Source: Oceanobacillus saliphilus
GTDB lineage: Bacteria > Bacillota > Bacilli > Bacillales > Amphibacillaceae
NCBI RefSeq assembly: GCF_023522835.1
Contig: NZ_JALCZU010000005.1
Coordinates: 124,001-188,000 of the forward strand
DNA: 64,000 nucleotides
Reading direction: 5' to 3'
The notes beneath the pieces were generated by a model that ran no database searches, was not told the origin of the DNA, and worked only from the letters and a program-made list of their open reading frames with translations. Positions 49,909 through 59,480 of this stretch are shown here, in pieces. Numbering within the stretch: position 1 is the first letter of the stretch; every line of letters starts with the position of its first letter. The position numbers and the translations under genes were made by a program.

Positions 49909-50598
49909 ATGACGATTGGTATTATAGGTGCAATGGATGAAGAAATTGCATTATTATTGGAGAATATGACAGACAAAGAGGAACACACCATCGCCAACTG
50001 TCTATTTGCAGAAGGAAAATTACATGGTAAAGATACAGTTCTTCTAAAATCGGGAATCGGTAAGGTGAATGCAGCAATGGCAACGACTATTATGCATGAA
50101 CGATTTTCACCGACCCATATTATTAATACAGGTTCTGCAGGTGGCTTTGCTGAAAATCTTGAGGTCGGTGATATCGTCATTTCTACAGAAGTCGTTCATC
50201 ATGATGTAGATGTAACAGCATTTGACTATGCATATGGACAGGTACCCGGACTTCCTGCCATGTATTCAGCTGATAAGGCATTAATTGAAAGAGCAGTATC
50301 AGCTATTGAAAAATTGGAAATCAATTTTGAAAAAGGAATCATTGCAACAGGTGATTCCTTTATGGAAGACCCTGAACGCGTTCGGTTTGTTCGTGAGAAA
50401 TTTCCAACGATGCTTGCATCTGAAATGGAAGCAGCAGCAGTAGCGCAAGTATGTCATCAATACGATAAGCCATTCGTCATTATCCGGGCCTTATCTGATA
50501 TTGCAGGGAAAAAATCTTCTGTGTCGTTTGAGCAATTTCTTGAAAAGGCAGCTAAAAACGCTGCAGAATTGATTATGACTGTTATAAAGGATATATAG
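49909..50598 (+). CDS. mtnN: 5'-methylthioadenosine/S-adenosylhomocysteine nucleosidase
   Basis: 229 residues. Hydrolyses MTA and SAH to adenine, keeping methylation going. Starts MTIGIIGAMDEEIALL; GSAGGF, catalytic LASEMEAAAVAQV and RALSDIAGKK are typical. GGAGGAAAC ribosome site. In B. subtilis it is followed by mccA-mccB (SAH-to-cysteine route); here it stands alone, convergent with sigK. Confidence 0.96.
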   Translation: MTIGIIGAMDEEIALLLENMTDKEEHTIANCLFAEGKLHGKDTVLLKSGIGKVNAAMATTIMHERFSPTHIINTGSAGGFAENLEVGDIVISTEVVHHDVDVTAFDYAYGQVPGLPAMYSADKALIERAVSAIEKLEINFEKGIIATGDSFMEDPERVRFVREKFPTMLASEMEAAAVAQVCHQYDKPFVIIRALSDIAGKKSSVSFEQFLEKAAKNAAELIMTVIKDI

Positions 50599-50653
50599 GA
50601 ATTTAAGTTTTTTAAAGAAGCAGGAGGTGATTGTAAAATCAGTCACTCCTGCT

Positions 50654-51358
50654 TTAATTCTGCCTTTCTTTCCGGTAATATTCATGAAATACTTTCATTA
50701 AAGCTCTTTTTTCAATTCGTGAAACATAGCTTCTGGATATATTCAATTTTTTGGCTATTTCCCTTTGTGTCATTTCATTATAATCATTCAATCCATATCG
50801 ATATACGATAACTTCACGTTCACGCTTATCCAGAACAGAGAAATACTTCTGCATTTTGGCTATTTCCATATTCAGTTGGATGTATTCAATCACATTATCA
50901 TTTTCTGCTTCGAGAATGTCGATGAGACTTATTTCATTTCCTTCCTTGTCCTGACCTATAGGATCATGCAAGGATACATCTTTTTTAACCTTTTTGAGTG
51001 CTCTCAAATGCATCAGTATTTCATTTTCAATACATCTTGCAGCATAAGTTGCCAGTTTTGTGCCTTTGTTTGATGAGAAACTTTCTACTCCTTTTATTAA
51101 TCCAATGGTGCCAATAGAGATTAAATCTTCCATATCTTCACCAGTATTCTCAAACTTTTTTACGATATGTGCGACGAGGCGTAAATTATGTTCGATTAAC
51201 TTGTTTCGGGCTGTTTCACTACCATTTTGCATTTCCTGGATATATTTTGCTTCTTCGTCAGAGGGTAGGGGTTGCGGGAATGCATGATTTTTTACATAGG
51301 AAACAAAAAAGAGGGCTTCTTTAATAAGAAGGGCGAGAACTGATAGAATCCCGGACAA
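50654..51358 (-). CDS. sigK: Pro-sigma-K, late mother-cell sigma factor (uninterrupted)
   Basis: 234 residues. The N-terminal pro-sequence ([24 protein letters not shown]) is hydrophobic and removed by SpoIVFB. Region 2 ([29 protein letters not shown], in parts) and region 4 helix-turn-helix ([23 protein letters not shown]) are intact. The gene is continuous: no skin-type element splits it as in B. subtilis. TTG start with GGGAGGTGATC upstream. Drives coat and lysis genes after engulfment. Confidence 0.96.
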   Translation of the reverse strand: MSGILSVLALLIKEALFFVSYVKNHAFPQPLPSDEEAKYIQEMQNGSETARNKLIEHNLRLVAHIVKKFENTGEDMEDLISIGTIGLIKGVESFSSNKGTKLATYAARCIENEILMHLRALKKVKKDVSLHDPIGQDKEGNEISLIDILEAENDNVIEYIQLNMEIAKMQKYFSVLDKREREVIVYRYGLNDYNEMTQREIAKKLNISRSYVSRIEKRALMKVFHEYYRKERQN

Positions 51359-51378
51359 ACACGATCACCTCCCAGGTG

Positions 51379-51405
51379 TATAGTATGCTATGCTTCAAGG
51401 TGTAA
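51379..51405 (-). promoter_or_regulatory. Sigma-K/sigma-E type promoter of sigK
   Basis: On the minus strand CATACTATA (51387-51379) fits the sigma-K -10 CATAnnnTA, and its first eight bases also resemble the sigma-E -10. An AC at 51403-51402 sits at about the sigma-K -35 distance. Consistent with initial sigma-E transcription followed by sigma-K autoregulation. Confidence 0.55.
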
Positions 51406-51447
51406 AGATGTGGTTGGGTATTTGCCTATATTACATCTTTATGAAGC
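51391..51447. repeat. Interrupted inverted repeat upstream of sigK
   Basis: TGCTTCA (51391-51397) and AAAGATGT (51404-51411) have inverted partners ACATCTTT (51433-51440) and TGAAGCA (51442-51448). Overlaps the sigK promoter region. Confidence 0.5.
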
Positions 51448-51448
51448 A

Positions 51449-51673
51449 TTGGGGCGATTAGTGTCTGTCCAGGAAAAATATCTTTTTAAGGTTTCACACG
51501 AATTGTTATCCTGCTGTAACCGGCAAGGAATCCCAGTTCAAGCGGATTGGAACGAGTGAACGTATCGATTGACCAACATACTCGATTCTGTTCGCTGATT
51601 TTTAGATCATTGCATATAGTACTCATAACCAGTGGGGGAGGGAAAGGAATACCACTGATTGAAGTTCACTGTA
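51449..51673. other. Spacer between sigK and the murE paralogue, no gene called
   Basis: Contains a 9-bp imperfect stem at about 51629-51662 (AACCAGTGG...CCACTGATT) that may end the minus-strand murE transcript, without a T run. A 32-codon frame (51461-51559, plus) begins at GTG with a weak GGGG site and is not called. Confidence 0.4.
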
Positions 51674-53152
51674 TCAAACTTTAAAATGGAATTTCGCCAT
51701 GCATTTCTCAAGGGCAATTTCCATATCATTATGCGGGTACTTTTTGTCTTCAATAATTTGATAATCCTCCTGACCTTTTCCGGCAATAATGATAATATCA
51801 CCAGGTTCACTTATATCTATTGCCTGCATGATTGCTTCTTTACGATCAGGTATCATTTCATAATTATCATGCCGCATTCCTTTTTCCATATCGTACAAAA
51901 TGGAAGAAGGGTCTTCAAAACGTGGATCATTAACCGTTAGGATCACATAGTCGGCAGCTGAGGCTTTTTCAGCCATAATCGGGCGTTTAAGTGCATCACG
52001 ATCACCACCTGTACCTGCAACAAAAATCACTCTGTTTTGCTTGAATGGAAAAACGGAAGAAATTGACTTTTCGATAGCATCCGGCGTATGTGCATAATCA
52101 ATATACACACTAATCGGTACTTCTACCTCTAATTTTTGCATTCTGCCGTTCACTTGTTCAATATCCTTAACTGTTCTTGCTAAATCGGCAACGGAATGAT
52201 CCCCATTTGCATAAACAGAAGCAATGGCAGCAAGGATATTATACACATTAAATTCCCCGAGCAGTTTTGTTTGGATGAAATACTTTCCTTCCGGTGAGAG
52301 CAGTGTAAAATGTGTTTCATCTTCATAGTAGGTTATATCCACTGCTTTAAAATCTGCTTCGCTGTATAAAGCATATGAAATGACTTCAAATGGGGTCATC
52401 GAATTATAAGCCTCATACCAGGATTCATCCTTATTCAAAACAGCAACTTTCTGCTGTGATAAATCATTTCCCAATTGAGAGAACAGAAGACTTTTTGTAT
52501 TTCCATATTGATCCATCGTATTGTGGAAATCAAGATGATCCTGTGTCAGATTTGTAAAGGTCACGATGTCAAAATCAATTCCCCATAATCTGCCTTGGAT
52601 TAAGCCATGGGATGATACTTCCATGATCATATTCTCTATCCCTTGTTTGTATGCTTTATGAAGCATTTTCTGGTTTGTCAGCACATCACATGTCGTATTA
52701 TTGCTTGGTGAAATTTCATTGTCAAAATCAAAGCCATTTGTACCAGATAATGCAACTTCACAATTGTTTTTTTGGAGTAGATTTTTGATCAAGGTTGTAA
52801 CAGTAGTTTTTCCATTGGTTCCAGTTACTCCAAATACGGTCATATGTTGAGAAGGATAGCCATAAAATTTGCTGGATAAAATCGCCAATGCCTTCTGTGA
52901 GTCTTTCACAACGATGAGAGCATTTTCATTAAGGTCCATTTCAAGCTTTTCTTCCGCAACAATGATGGATGCACCATTTTTAATAGCCTCCAAATAATAA
53001 TCATGTCCATCGACAGTGAATCCGCGTAAACATGCAAATAAAGAATTAGGTTCAGACTGTCTGGAATCATGATGAATCGATTCTATTTTTTCCGGCAATT
53101 TCCCGTATATTTCTTTTATTTTTAAGCTAGCTATTAATTCGTATGTATTCAA
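51674..53152 (-). CDS. MurE-family UDP-MurNAc-tripeptide ligase paralogue outside the dcw cluster
   Basis: 492 residues, complete Mur ligase: N-terminal UDP-binding domain (DSRQSEPNSLFACLRG), P-loop GVTGTNGKTTVT (about 107-118), carbamylated-Lys region QYGNTKSLLF, TGGDRDALKRP, and the C-terminal substrate domain. MurE adds the third stem-peptide residue to UDP-MurNAc-L-Ala-D-Glu. The motif that normally reads DNPR in meso-DAP enzymes reads NDPR here (TVNDPRFEDP), so substrate is uncertain. It is alone, divergent from no mur or ftsW gene, beside sigK. Either a second, perhaps sporulation-linked MurE, or the only copy relocated. Confidence 0.88.
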   Translation of the reverse strand: MNTYELIASLKIKEIYGKLPEKIESIHHDSRQSEPNSLFACLRGFTVDGHDYYLEAIKNGASIIVAEEKLEMDLNENALIVVKDSQKALAILSSKFYGYPSQHMTVFGVTGTNGKTTVTTLIKNLLQKNNCEVALSGTNGFDFDNEISPSNNTTCDVLTNQKMLHKAYKQGIENMIMEVSSHGLIQGRLWGIDFDIVTFTNLTQDHLDFHNTMDQYGNTKSLLFSQLGNDLSQQKVAVLNKDESWYEAYNSMTPFEVISYALYSEADFKAVDITYYEDETHFTLLSPEGKYFIQTKLLGEFNVYNILAAIASVYANGDHSVADLARTVKDIEQVNGRMQKLEVEVPISVYIDYAHTPDAIEKSISSVFPFKQNRVIFVAGTGGDRDALKRPIMAEKASAADYVILTVNDPRFEDPSSILYDMEKGMRHDNYEMIPDRKEAIMQAIDISEPGDIIIIAGKGQEDYQIIEDKKYPHNDMEIALEKCMAKFHFKV

Positions 53153-53454
53153 AGTAAAAACCCTCTCGTATCATTTATTGCTATACATCCATACATTACG
53201 TCTTATTCGTTATTTTAATATACCCTTATCACAAAAAATTTAACCGATTAAATCGTAATAGAGGCTTTTTGAATTATGTTTGATGAAAACTCCGATATAT
53301 AAATTGAAGTCTGAAGGAAATAAAAGGGGACAGATTAAATCTTAAACCTTTAGAATGCCTTCCTCGCACTTATAGGTTTATACGTTGCTATGTAAACAGT
53401 CATTTATAAGCATTCTTCGACACCATGTTCGTTTCCATTCCTCCCAAAAGGGGA
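53153..53454. other. Spacer between the murE paralogue and mrpG
   Basis: About 300 bases without a supported gene. A near-palindrome TTTAACCGATTAAA is at about 53239-53252, upstream of the minus-strand murE, and could be an operator. The rest shows nothing I can name. Confidence 0.35.
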
Positions 53455-53493
53455 TAAAAAATGAATTCTCTAAAAGCTAGAATTCATTTTTTA
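53455..53493. terminator. Terminator of the mrp operon (bidirectional)
   Basis: AAAAAATGAATTCT pairs perfectly with AGAATTCATTTTTT around a 9-base loop, with A and T runs on both sides. 20 bases past the mrpG stop on the minus strand. Confidence 0.9.
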
Positions 53494-53512
53494 TCAAGTA
53501 TATAGGTTTCAG

Positions 53513-53854
53513 TTAATCTTCATATCTTTCTTTTAAATCATCACCGACAGTGTTCTTGGATAGAGGAACACCACTTCGATAAGCTGAACGACTTACCATT
53601 AGGGAAGACAACGGGGCTGTCATGAAAATGAAAAGGATAGCCAGTAATATTTTGGCATTTACAATACCTTGCGTCATAAAGTAAAGAAATGTGGCAAGCA
53701 TAATTGTCATGACACCAAGTGTTGCACTCTTTCCAGCTGCATGTGTTCTACTGTACACATCGGGAAGACGGATAAGACCGATCGCACTTAATAAAGTGAA
53801 GAAAACACCTATTATGATCAGAATTACGATTACTGTTTCAATCACCGCGTTCAA
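53513..53854 (-). CDS. mrpG: Na+/H+ antiporter subunit MrpG (MnhG)
   Basis: 113 residues, three membrane helices, family core IGLIRLPDVYSRTHAAGKSATLG. Last gene of the mrp operon. I take TTG 53854 because GGAAAGGGG lies 8 bases upstream; the in-frame GTG 53863 has no spacing to that site. Overlaps mrpF. Confidence 0.92.
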   Translation of the reverse strand: MNAVIETVIVILIIIGVFFTLLSAIGLIRLPDVYSRTHAAGKSATLGVMTIMLATFLYFMTQGIVNAKILLAILFIFMTAPLSSLMVSRSAYRSGVPLSKNTVGDDLKERYED

Positions 53855-54116
53855 AAACAGCACCCCTTTCCAAGAATTTCGATAAAGCTACGGTTGATAC
53901 AAAGGAAAGTATACTCAGAACGAGTACAACATCTGAATAGACGATAGTGTCTTGCAGAATCATAAGAATACCAATAAAACCAACCAACGTAACACCGATA
54001 GCGTCAAGGCCTAAAATACGATCGGCGATGGAAGGGCCGATGAGCGTACGTATAAAGAAAACGAGCAATGCAATCGACATGATGACTAATGCGACCATTA
54101 AAATTATCTCAAACAT
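53838..54116 (-). CDS. mrpF: Na+/H+ antiporter subunit MrpF (MnhF)
   Basis: 92 residues, three membrane helices with the conserved FIRTLIGPSIADRILGLDAI segment. Small structural subunit of the Mrp complex. Start overlaps the mrpE stop by one base and the end overlaps mrpG, typical of the tightly coupled operon. Confidence 0.95.
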   Translation of the reverse strand: MFEIILMVALVIMSIALLVFFIRTLIGPSIADRILGLDAIGVTLVGFIGILMILQDTIVYSDVVLVLSILSFVSTVALSKFLERGAVFERGD

Positions 54117-54592
54117 TATTTCGTCACCTCCATAATAGCCCGTTCGAATGTATTATGAATCTGATCAACCATTTCATCCTTATTCGGAACATCTATGGAA
54201 TGAATGTAGATGGTTCTACTATCATCTGAAAAGTCCATGGACACTGTGCCTGGTGTCAATGAAATCAAAGCGGCCAGAATGGATACTTCTAAATCCGTAT
54301 CTAGTTTCGTGGCGACTGCGACAATGGCAGGCTTATTGTCCAGTTTAGGACTTAATACAATTTTGACAACATCGACATTTGCTTTAATTAGTTCTTTTAT
54401 AAACAATAACAATAGTTTAATCACAGCCCATACTCGAATGAAATAAAAATCAAATAACAGAAAGCGCCTTATGACGAATAAAACGAATATACCAACGCCA
54501 TAGCCGATAAAAAAGCTTAGTGCCGTATAATTGTTTTGCAGAAACATCCAAACAACGGCGATAAATACATTTAGTAACACTTGAAAAGCCAT
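54116..54592 (-). CDS. mrpE: Na+/H+ antiporter subunit MrpE (MnhE)
   Basis: 158 residues: two or three N-terminal membrane helices, then a cytoplasmic domain with ISLTPGTVSMDFSDD, the MrpE signature. Needed for assembly and activity of the complex. Five bases after mrpD. Confidence 0.95.
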   Translation of the reverse strand: MAFQVLLNVFIAVVWMFLQNNYTALSFFIGYGVGIFVLFVIRRFLLFDFYFIRVWAVIKLLLLFIKELIKANVDVVKIVLSPKLDNKPAIVAVATKLDTDLEVSILAALISLTPGTVSMDFSDDSRTIYIHSIDVPNKDEMVDQIHNTFERAIMEVTK

Positions 54593-54597
54593 AGCAA

Positions 54598-56082
54598 CTA
54601 CTCCTTAAGAACAGATTCGATGTAAACGGATGGATCCATGATTTGTTCAGCCACTTCCAATGAATATAGGAACATAGGCTCAGCAGCAAATCCAAGTATA
54701 ATCGTCAATGCTACAAGTGGCGCAATTGGCAGTAGAAGCTGACCAATAGGCATCTTAGCTTGCTCTTCTGTATGTTTCTGTTTGCCCCAGAATGCATAGC
54801 TGAAAATCTTCATCATGGAAAATAAAGTCAATAATCCCACTAGCAGTGCTACACCAGATATAACGTACTGCGCTTCTTCAAAACCAGCTAAGATAATAGG
54901 AAATTTACTGAAGAAACCACTCATTGGCGGAATACCTGCGAGTGATAGGGCGGTAATGAAGAACATCCAGGCAAGCACTGGGTGTGTCTTAAGTAAACCT
55001 CCCATTTGCTTCAGATCTGTTGTACCGGTAATTTTTTGTGCAACGCCAGCAAACAGGAACAGGGCAGTTTTTACAATCATATGGTGAGCAATGTAATAAA
55101 TTGCCCCGGCAACTGCAAGTGGAGTAAAGATTCCCAGACCCATAACCATATATCCGACCTGACTGATGATATGGTAGGAAAGTATTCGTTTAAAGTCAAA
55201 CTGTGATACTGCACCCAGAACACCGAATAACATGGTGAACCCGGCAATTGTAACGATAATAATCTTGTGTGTGTACCCAATATCATGGTTAAAGATCAGG
55301 GTAAATGTACGGATTATCGCGTAAATACCAACTTTAGTCAAGAGTCCCCCAAATAAGGCGGAAATTGCTGCCGGTGGACCGTAGTAAGATCTTGGCAACC
55401 AGAAATACAGTGGAAAAAGGCCGCCTTTCATTGCGAAAACAACGAGAAACAGAATAGCGACAACGTTCAATACTCCGGCCTGCTCCAGTTCTGCAACTCT
55501 TTCAGCAAGGTGAGCCATGTTAAGTGTTCCGGTAATAGAATACGTCCAAGCGATAGCGACGATAAACAATGCTGATGCGAATACATTGATAATAACATAT
55601 TTGAAAGATTCTCGAAGCTGGTAAGCTGTACCTCCGTGAACGATGAGCGCATAAGAAGCAATCAGCATGACTTCGAAAAATACAAACAAGTTAAATAAAT
55701 CACCTGTTAAAAATGCACCATTAACTCCAATCAAAAGAAAGAAGTATAAAGGATAAAAGTAGAATCTTTCCCTTTCAGGTGAAATAGTTTTAAAAGCAAA
55801 GAACAAACACACTGTAGCAACCAGTGTCGCCAATAGAACCATTAGCGTGGATAAAAGGTCTGCAACTAGTACAATTCCAAATGGTGCGGGCCAATTTCCC
55901 ATTTCAAGCACGATTACCCCGTCCTGATACACAAGAACAGCGAGGTAGATTGAAAGTGCCAGCAATAGTAGAGCGGAGATTCCACTAACTATACGTTGTA
56001 ATTTGTGATGCTTTATCATTAATATTAAAACGGCTCCAATAACAAATGGAAATATTATCGGAAGGATAACTAAATTATTCAT
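54598..56082 (-). CDS. mrpD: Na+/H+ antiporter subunit MrpD (MnhD)
   Basis: 494 residues with about fourteen membrane helices; proton-translocating NuoL/M/N-type fold. Family ion-pathway residues include Glu in FFEVMLIASYAL (about residue 137) and Lys in VFAMKGGLFPLYFWLP (about 219), and Lys in MIVKTALFLFAG. Overlaps mrpC by eight bases. Confidence 0.96.
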   Translation of the reverse strand: MNNLVILPIIFPFVIGAVLILMIKHHKLQRIVSGISALLLLALSIYLAVLVYQDGVIVLEMGNWPAPFGIVLVADLLSTLMVLLATLVATVCLFFAFKTISPERERFYFYPLYFFLLIGVNGAFLTGDLFNLFVFFEVMLIASYALIVHGGTAYQLRESFKYVIINVFASALFIVAIAWTYSITGTLNMAHLAERVAELEQAGVLNVVAILFLVVFAMKGGLFPLYFWLPRSYYGPPAAISALFGGLLTKVGIYAIIRTFTLIFNHDIGYTHKIIIVTIAGFTMLFGVLGAVSQFDFKRILSYHIISQVGYMVMGLGIFTPLAVAGAIYYIAHHMIVKTALFLFAGVAQKITGTTDLKQMGGLLKTHPVLAWMFFITALSLAGIPPMSGFFSKFPIILAGFEEAQYVISGVALLVGLLTLFSMMKIFSYAFWGKQKHTEEQAKMPIGQLLLPIAPLVALTIILGFAAEPMFLYSLEVAEQIMDPSVYIESVLKE

Positions 56083-56413
56083 CTGCAGAACCCCTTAATT
56101 CTTCTAGATCGTCTGTATTGTGTACTTTGAAAGTACGATAAGCCATTACAAGTAATAATGACGTAACTCCAAAGCTGATAACAATTGCTGTTAGTACCAA
56201 TGCCTGAGGCAGCGGGTCTGAATACGCATCAGCCTGAAAGTTTAAAAATGGTGATGCCCCCCTTTGCAGACCGGACAATGTCAGCAAAAGTAAATGGACC
56301 CCATGTGACATAAGCAATGTTGCCAGAGTTACCCGGAGTAAGCTTCTAGATAGAAATAAATAGATGCTGACTGTAAAAACGATACCGATCATAATAGACA
56401 TCAATATTTCCAT
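56075..56413 (-). CDS. mrpC: Na+/H+ antiporter subunit MrpC (MnhC)
   Basis: 112 residues, three membrane helices, NuoK-like. Contains LLMSHGVHLLLL and DPLPQALVLTAIVISFG, both typical of MrpC. Its ATG abuts the mrpB stop. Confidence 0.95.
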   Translation of the reverse strand: MEILMSIMIGIVFTVSIYLFLSRSLLRVTLATLLMSHGVHLLLLTLSGLQRGASPFLNFQADAYSDPLPQALVLTAIVISFGVTSLLLVMAYRTFKVHNTDDLEELRGSADE

Positions 56414-56853
56414 TATTTATCATCCTCCGCAATCGTTAAGATAATTGTGAGTGCACTTCCAACAACTACTAAATAAACACCGAGATCGAAGGGGAGTGCG
56501 GTAGTAAGTTCAACCTCCCCAAGTATTGGCAAATGAAAATAATCAAAGAACTGAGTTAAAAATGGGTAGCCGAGTAGCATCGTCGCTATTCCGGTCCCGA
56601 CCGCAAGCAGCAGCCCCACTCCAATCATCGTTATAAAATTGAAGGGGATTGCTTTTTTTATCATTTTCATATCAAATGCCAAGTACATAATCAATAATGC
56701 ACTCGCAGTCATTAATCCTCCAATAAATCCACCACCTGGATTATTATGTCCAGCTAGTAATAAATAGATGGAGAAGGTCAATATAATTAAAATGAGAATT
56801 CTAGCAAATGTTTGAAGCATAACGTCATTTGATTTTATTTGTTTTTGTTTCAC
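56413..56853 (-). CDS. mrpB: Na+/H+ antiporter subunit MrpB (MnhB)
   Basis: 146 residues, four membrane helices; the motif GHNNPGGGFIGGLMTASALL is diagnostic. GTG start overlapping the mrpA stop by four bases. Stoichiometric partner of the MrpA C-terminal region. Confidence 0.95.
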   Translation of the reverse strand: MKQKQIKSNDVMLQTFARILILIILTFSIYLLLAGHNNPGGGFIGGLMTASALLIMYLAFDMKMIKKAIPFNFITMIGVGLLLAVGTGIATMLLGYPFLTQFFDYFHLPILGEVELTTALPFDLGVYLVVVGSALTIILTIAEDDK

Positions 56854-59267
56854 ACATCTTCACTCCCTTTTAATCGGAGTTTAATCAAGGTTACAACTGC
56901 AAGTGCAGCTATTCCTAACACAAGAATTTCAAGCATTGTATCAAGTCCACGGAAATCTACAAGAATAACATTGACGATATTGTAGCCGCCAGCCAATTCT
57001 TTTGCATTTTCAGTGAAATAATCCGAAATGGATGCAAATCCAGCTTCGCCACCCATCGTAAAGGCACTGATGGAAACGAGCGTCATGATAGCACCAAATC
57101 CTACAGCAATGAAAAGCTTGAATAAATTAAAACGTATATTGACTGGTTCTTTTTTTAATTTAGGCAAGTGGTAGAAGGCCAACATGAACAGTACAACCGT
57201 GACGGTCTCAACAAGAAGCTGCGTCAAGGCCAAGTCAGGTGCTCTAAATACAACGAACATTAAAGCCACTACAAATCCTACAACACCAGTCACAATGATT
57301 ACGCCGATGCGGTTATTGATAAATGGAACGGAAACGACTGAACCGATAAATATAATTGAAATAACCCACATATACGGATCAATTGGCGATAAATTGGATG
57401 TATCAAATGAGAGAACATCATACCGGTAAATCGTGTAACCCAGAATAATAATGATAAAACTGCACATGTAGATGAAATAGTCACGGAGACGACCAGTCAT
57501 TTGTACTCTCGTTACTCCTTGAGCACCATTGATAAGACCGGCATACCCACCGTCATATACATGATTGAAAATATCACGTTCTCCTTGGTAAAAACCTGAT
57601 TGAGACCATTTTTTCATCGTAGTAAAAATGAGTGTTCCAAGAATGACAACACCAAAGGTCATAAATAATTCTGGTACAAACCCATGCCAGTGGTGGATAT
57701 ACACATCAAATACTTGTCCTGGTTCGAGAATCCCCGGTAAAATCGCAGCCATAGCTGGCTCAATCAGCGTGTAGGCAAGTATATTAGGGAACAGTCCAAA
57801 TAGAACTACCAATAAACCGAGGATGATCGGACTGATAAGCATTCCAAAAGGTGCTTCATGTACATGATCAACATCAAGCTCTTCTGGTTTGAATTTTCCA
57901 GTGAAAGTCTTGAAAAACATAATTAAACAATATGCAAAAGTAAAAATACTGGCGATCCAAGCTACGATTGGCAAAATTACTCCAAAGGTTTCCAAGTTGA
58001 ATATCCCATATTCAGTTACATTCAACATTGCAGTAAAGAATAGCTCTTTACTTAGAAAACCATTAAATGGAGGCAGACCAGCCATCGAAGCAAGCCCAAT
58101 AAGAGATATTGTTGCGGTTACCGGCATAATTGTCATAAGTCCACCGAGTTTTCGGATATCCCGTGTACCGGTTTCGTGATCTATAATCCCGGCTGTCATA
58201 AATAGACTACCTTTAAACGTAGCGTGATTTATTAAATGAAATACAGCAGCAAGAATGGCAACGGTGTAAAGCGCATTGTCTCCCTCATTAAAGTAATATG
58301 CAGCTGACCCTACACCAAGCAAACTCATTATCAAACCAAGCTGACTAACTGTGGAGAAGGCGAGTATACTTTTTAGATCTTTTTGTCGAATTGCCGAAAC
58401 CGATCCCCACATCAATGTCGTTAAACCGGTAATTGTTACTATCCAGAACCACTCTGCACTTCCACCAAAGACGGCAGTCAGGCGGGCAACTAAATATATT
58501 CCGGCTTTAACCATGGTAGCGGAGTGCAAGTATGCACTTACTGGAGTGGGAGCTTCCATTGCATCAGGCAACCAGATGTGAAACGGAAACTGAGCTGATT
58601 TCGTAAACGCACCAAGTAAGACTAGAATCATAGCAGGCAGGAAAAGCGCACTGCCGGTTACCAAATCTACATTGGCAATAATTTCTCTTATGCTGAATGT
58701 ACCAGTCATAACGTAAAGCAATGAGAACCCACCAAGCATGGAAAGACCGCCAAATACAGTAATAAACATTGACTTCTGGGCTCCATAAGTTGATTTTTCA
58801 CGATGGAACCAGTAACTGATCAATAAGGATGAAGCGATACTGGTAACTTCCCAGAAAACATAGATAACAATTAAGTTGTCAGAAAGAACAACTCCAAGCA
58901 TTGCCCCCATAAACATCAAAAGATATACATAAAAATTATTCAATTTTTCTTTTACTTTAGATAAGTAATAAATAGAGTACAGAACAACTAGCGTACCTAT
59001 TCCTGTAATCAAGAGAACGAATAATAAACTCAATCCATCTATGTACAGATCAAAGTTAATACCAAGGGAAGGCACCCATGGTACTGAACGCACGATTACT
59101 TCTCCTGATGAAGTTACAGGTATTAAAGACAGGAAGTAGATAAATAGCACAAGCGGCAGAATCATAACGAACCAGCCAGTGTGTATTCTCTTAAAGTATT
59201 TAAAGAAAAATGGAATAACGATGGCTAACAAAAAGGGGGAGATTGTAGCCCAATGTAGTAGTGTCAA
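56850..59267 (-). CDS. mrpA: Na+/H+ antiporter subunit MrpA (MnhA)
   Basis: 805 residues, about twenty membrane helices: a NuoL-like proton channel core (Glu in VFWEVTSIASSLLI, Lys in KSAQFPFHIWLPDAMEAPTPVSAYLHSATMVKAG, in parts) and the MrpA-specific C-terminal part (FRAPDLALTQLLVETVTVVLF). Exchanges cytoplasmic Na+ for external protons; central to pH and salt tolerance. TTG start with AGGAGG 7 bases upstream. First gene of the minus-strand operon. Confidence 0.96.
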   Translation of the reverse strand: MTLLHWATISPFLLAIVIPFFFKYFKRIHTGWFVMILPLVLFIYFLSLIPVTSSGEVIVRSVPWVPSLGINFDLYIDGLSLLFVLLITGIGTLVVLYSIYYLSKVKEKLNNFYVYLLMFMGAMLGVVLSDNLIVIYVFWEVTSIASSLLISYWFHREKSTYGAQKSMFITVFGGLSMLGGFSLLYVMTGTFSIREIIANVDLVTGSALFLPAMILVLLGAFTKSAQFPFHIWLPDAMEAPTPVSAYLHSATMVKAGIYLVARLTAVFGGSAEWFWIVTITGLTTLMWGSVSAIRQKDLKSILAFSTVSQLGLIMSLLGVGSAAYYFNEGDNALYTVAILAAVFHLINHATFKGSLFMTAGIIDHETGTRDIRKLGGLMTIMPVTATISLIGLASMAGLPPFNGFLSKELFFTAMLNVTEYGIFNLETFGVILPIVAWIASIFTFAYCLIMFFKTFTGKFKPEELDVDHVHEAPFGMLISPIILGLLVVLFGLFPNILAYTLIEPAMAAILPGILEPGQVFDVYIHHWHGFVPELFMTFGVVILGTLIFTTMKKWSQSGFYQGERDIFNHVYDGGYAGLINGAQGVTRVQMTGRLRDYFIYMCSFIIIILGYTIYRYDVLSFDTSNLSPIDPYMWVISIIFIGSVVSVPFINNRIGVIIVTGVVGFVVALMFVVFRAPDLALTQLLVETVTVVLFMLAFYHLPKLKKEPVNIRFNLFKLFIAVGFGAIMTLVSISAFTMGGEAGFASISDYFTENAKELAGGYNIVNVILVDFRGLDTMLEILVLGIAALAVVTLIKLRLKGSEDV

Positions 59268-59480
59268 TTAAATTCCTCCTTTTTAATCGATTAGAGACAT
59301 GAATCAATCTAGTTTGGTTTTTTTACTCAAGTGCTATGCAGGTTCTGAGCTATAAAACAGTATAACCTATATTTTCAGCACATGCATGTTTTAAAACTTC
59401 AATGATTTACTTGGTTATTTCCCTATTTAAATAAGAAGAAACAGTTATTTTTAAAGGAAAATAGTTAGGAAAAAAAATAA

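Noticed and set aside
51461-51559. 32-codon GTG frame upstream of sigK
   Set aside because: Only a weak GGGG before the start and no family resemblance; could be real but not supportable from sequence alone.
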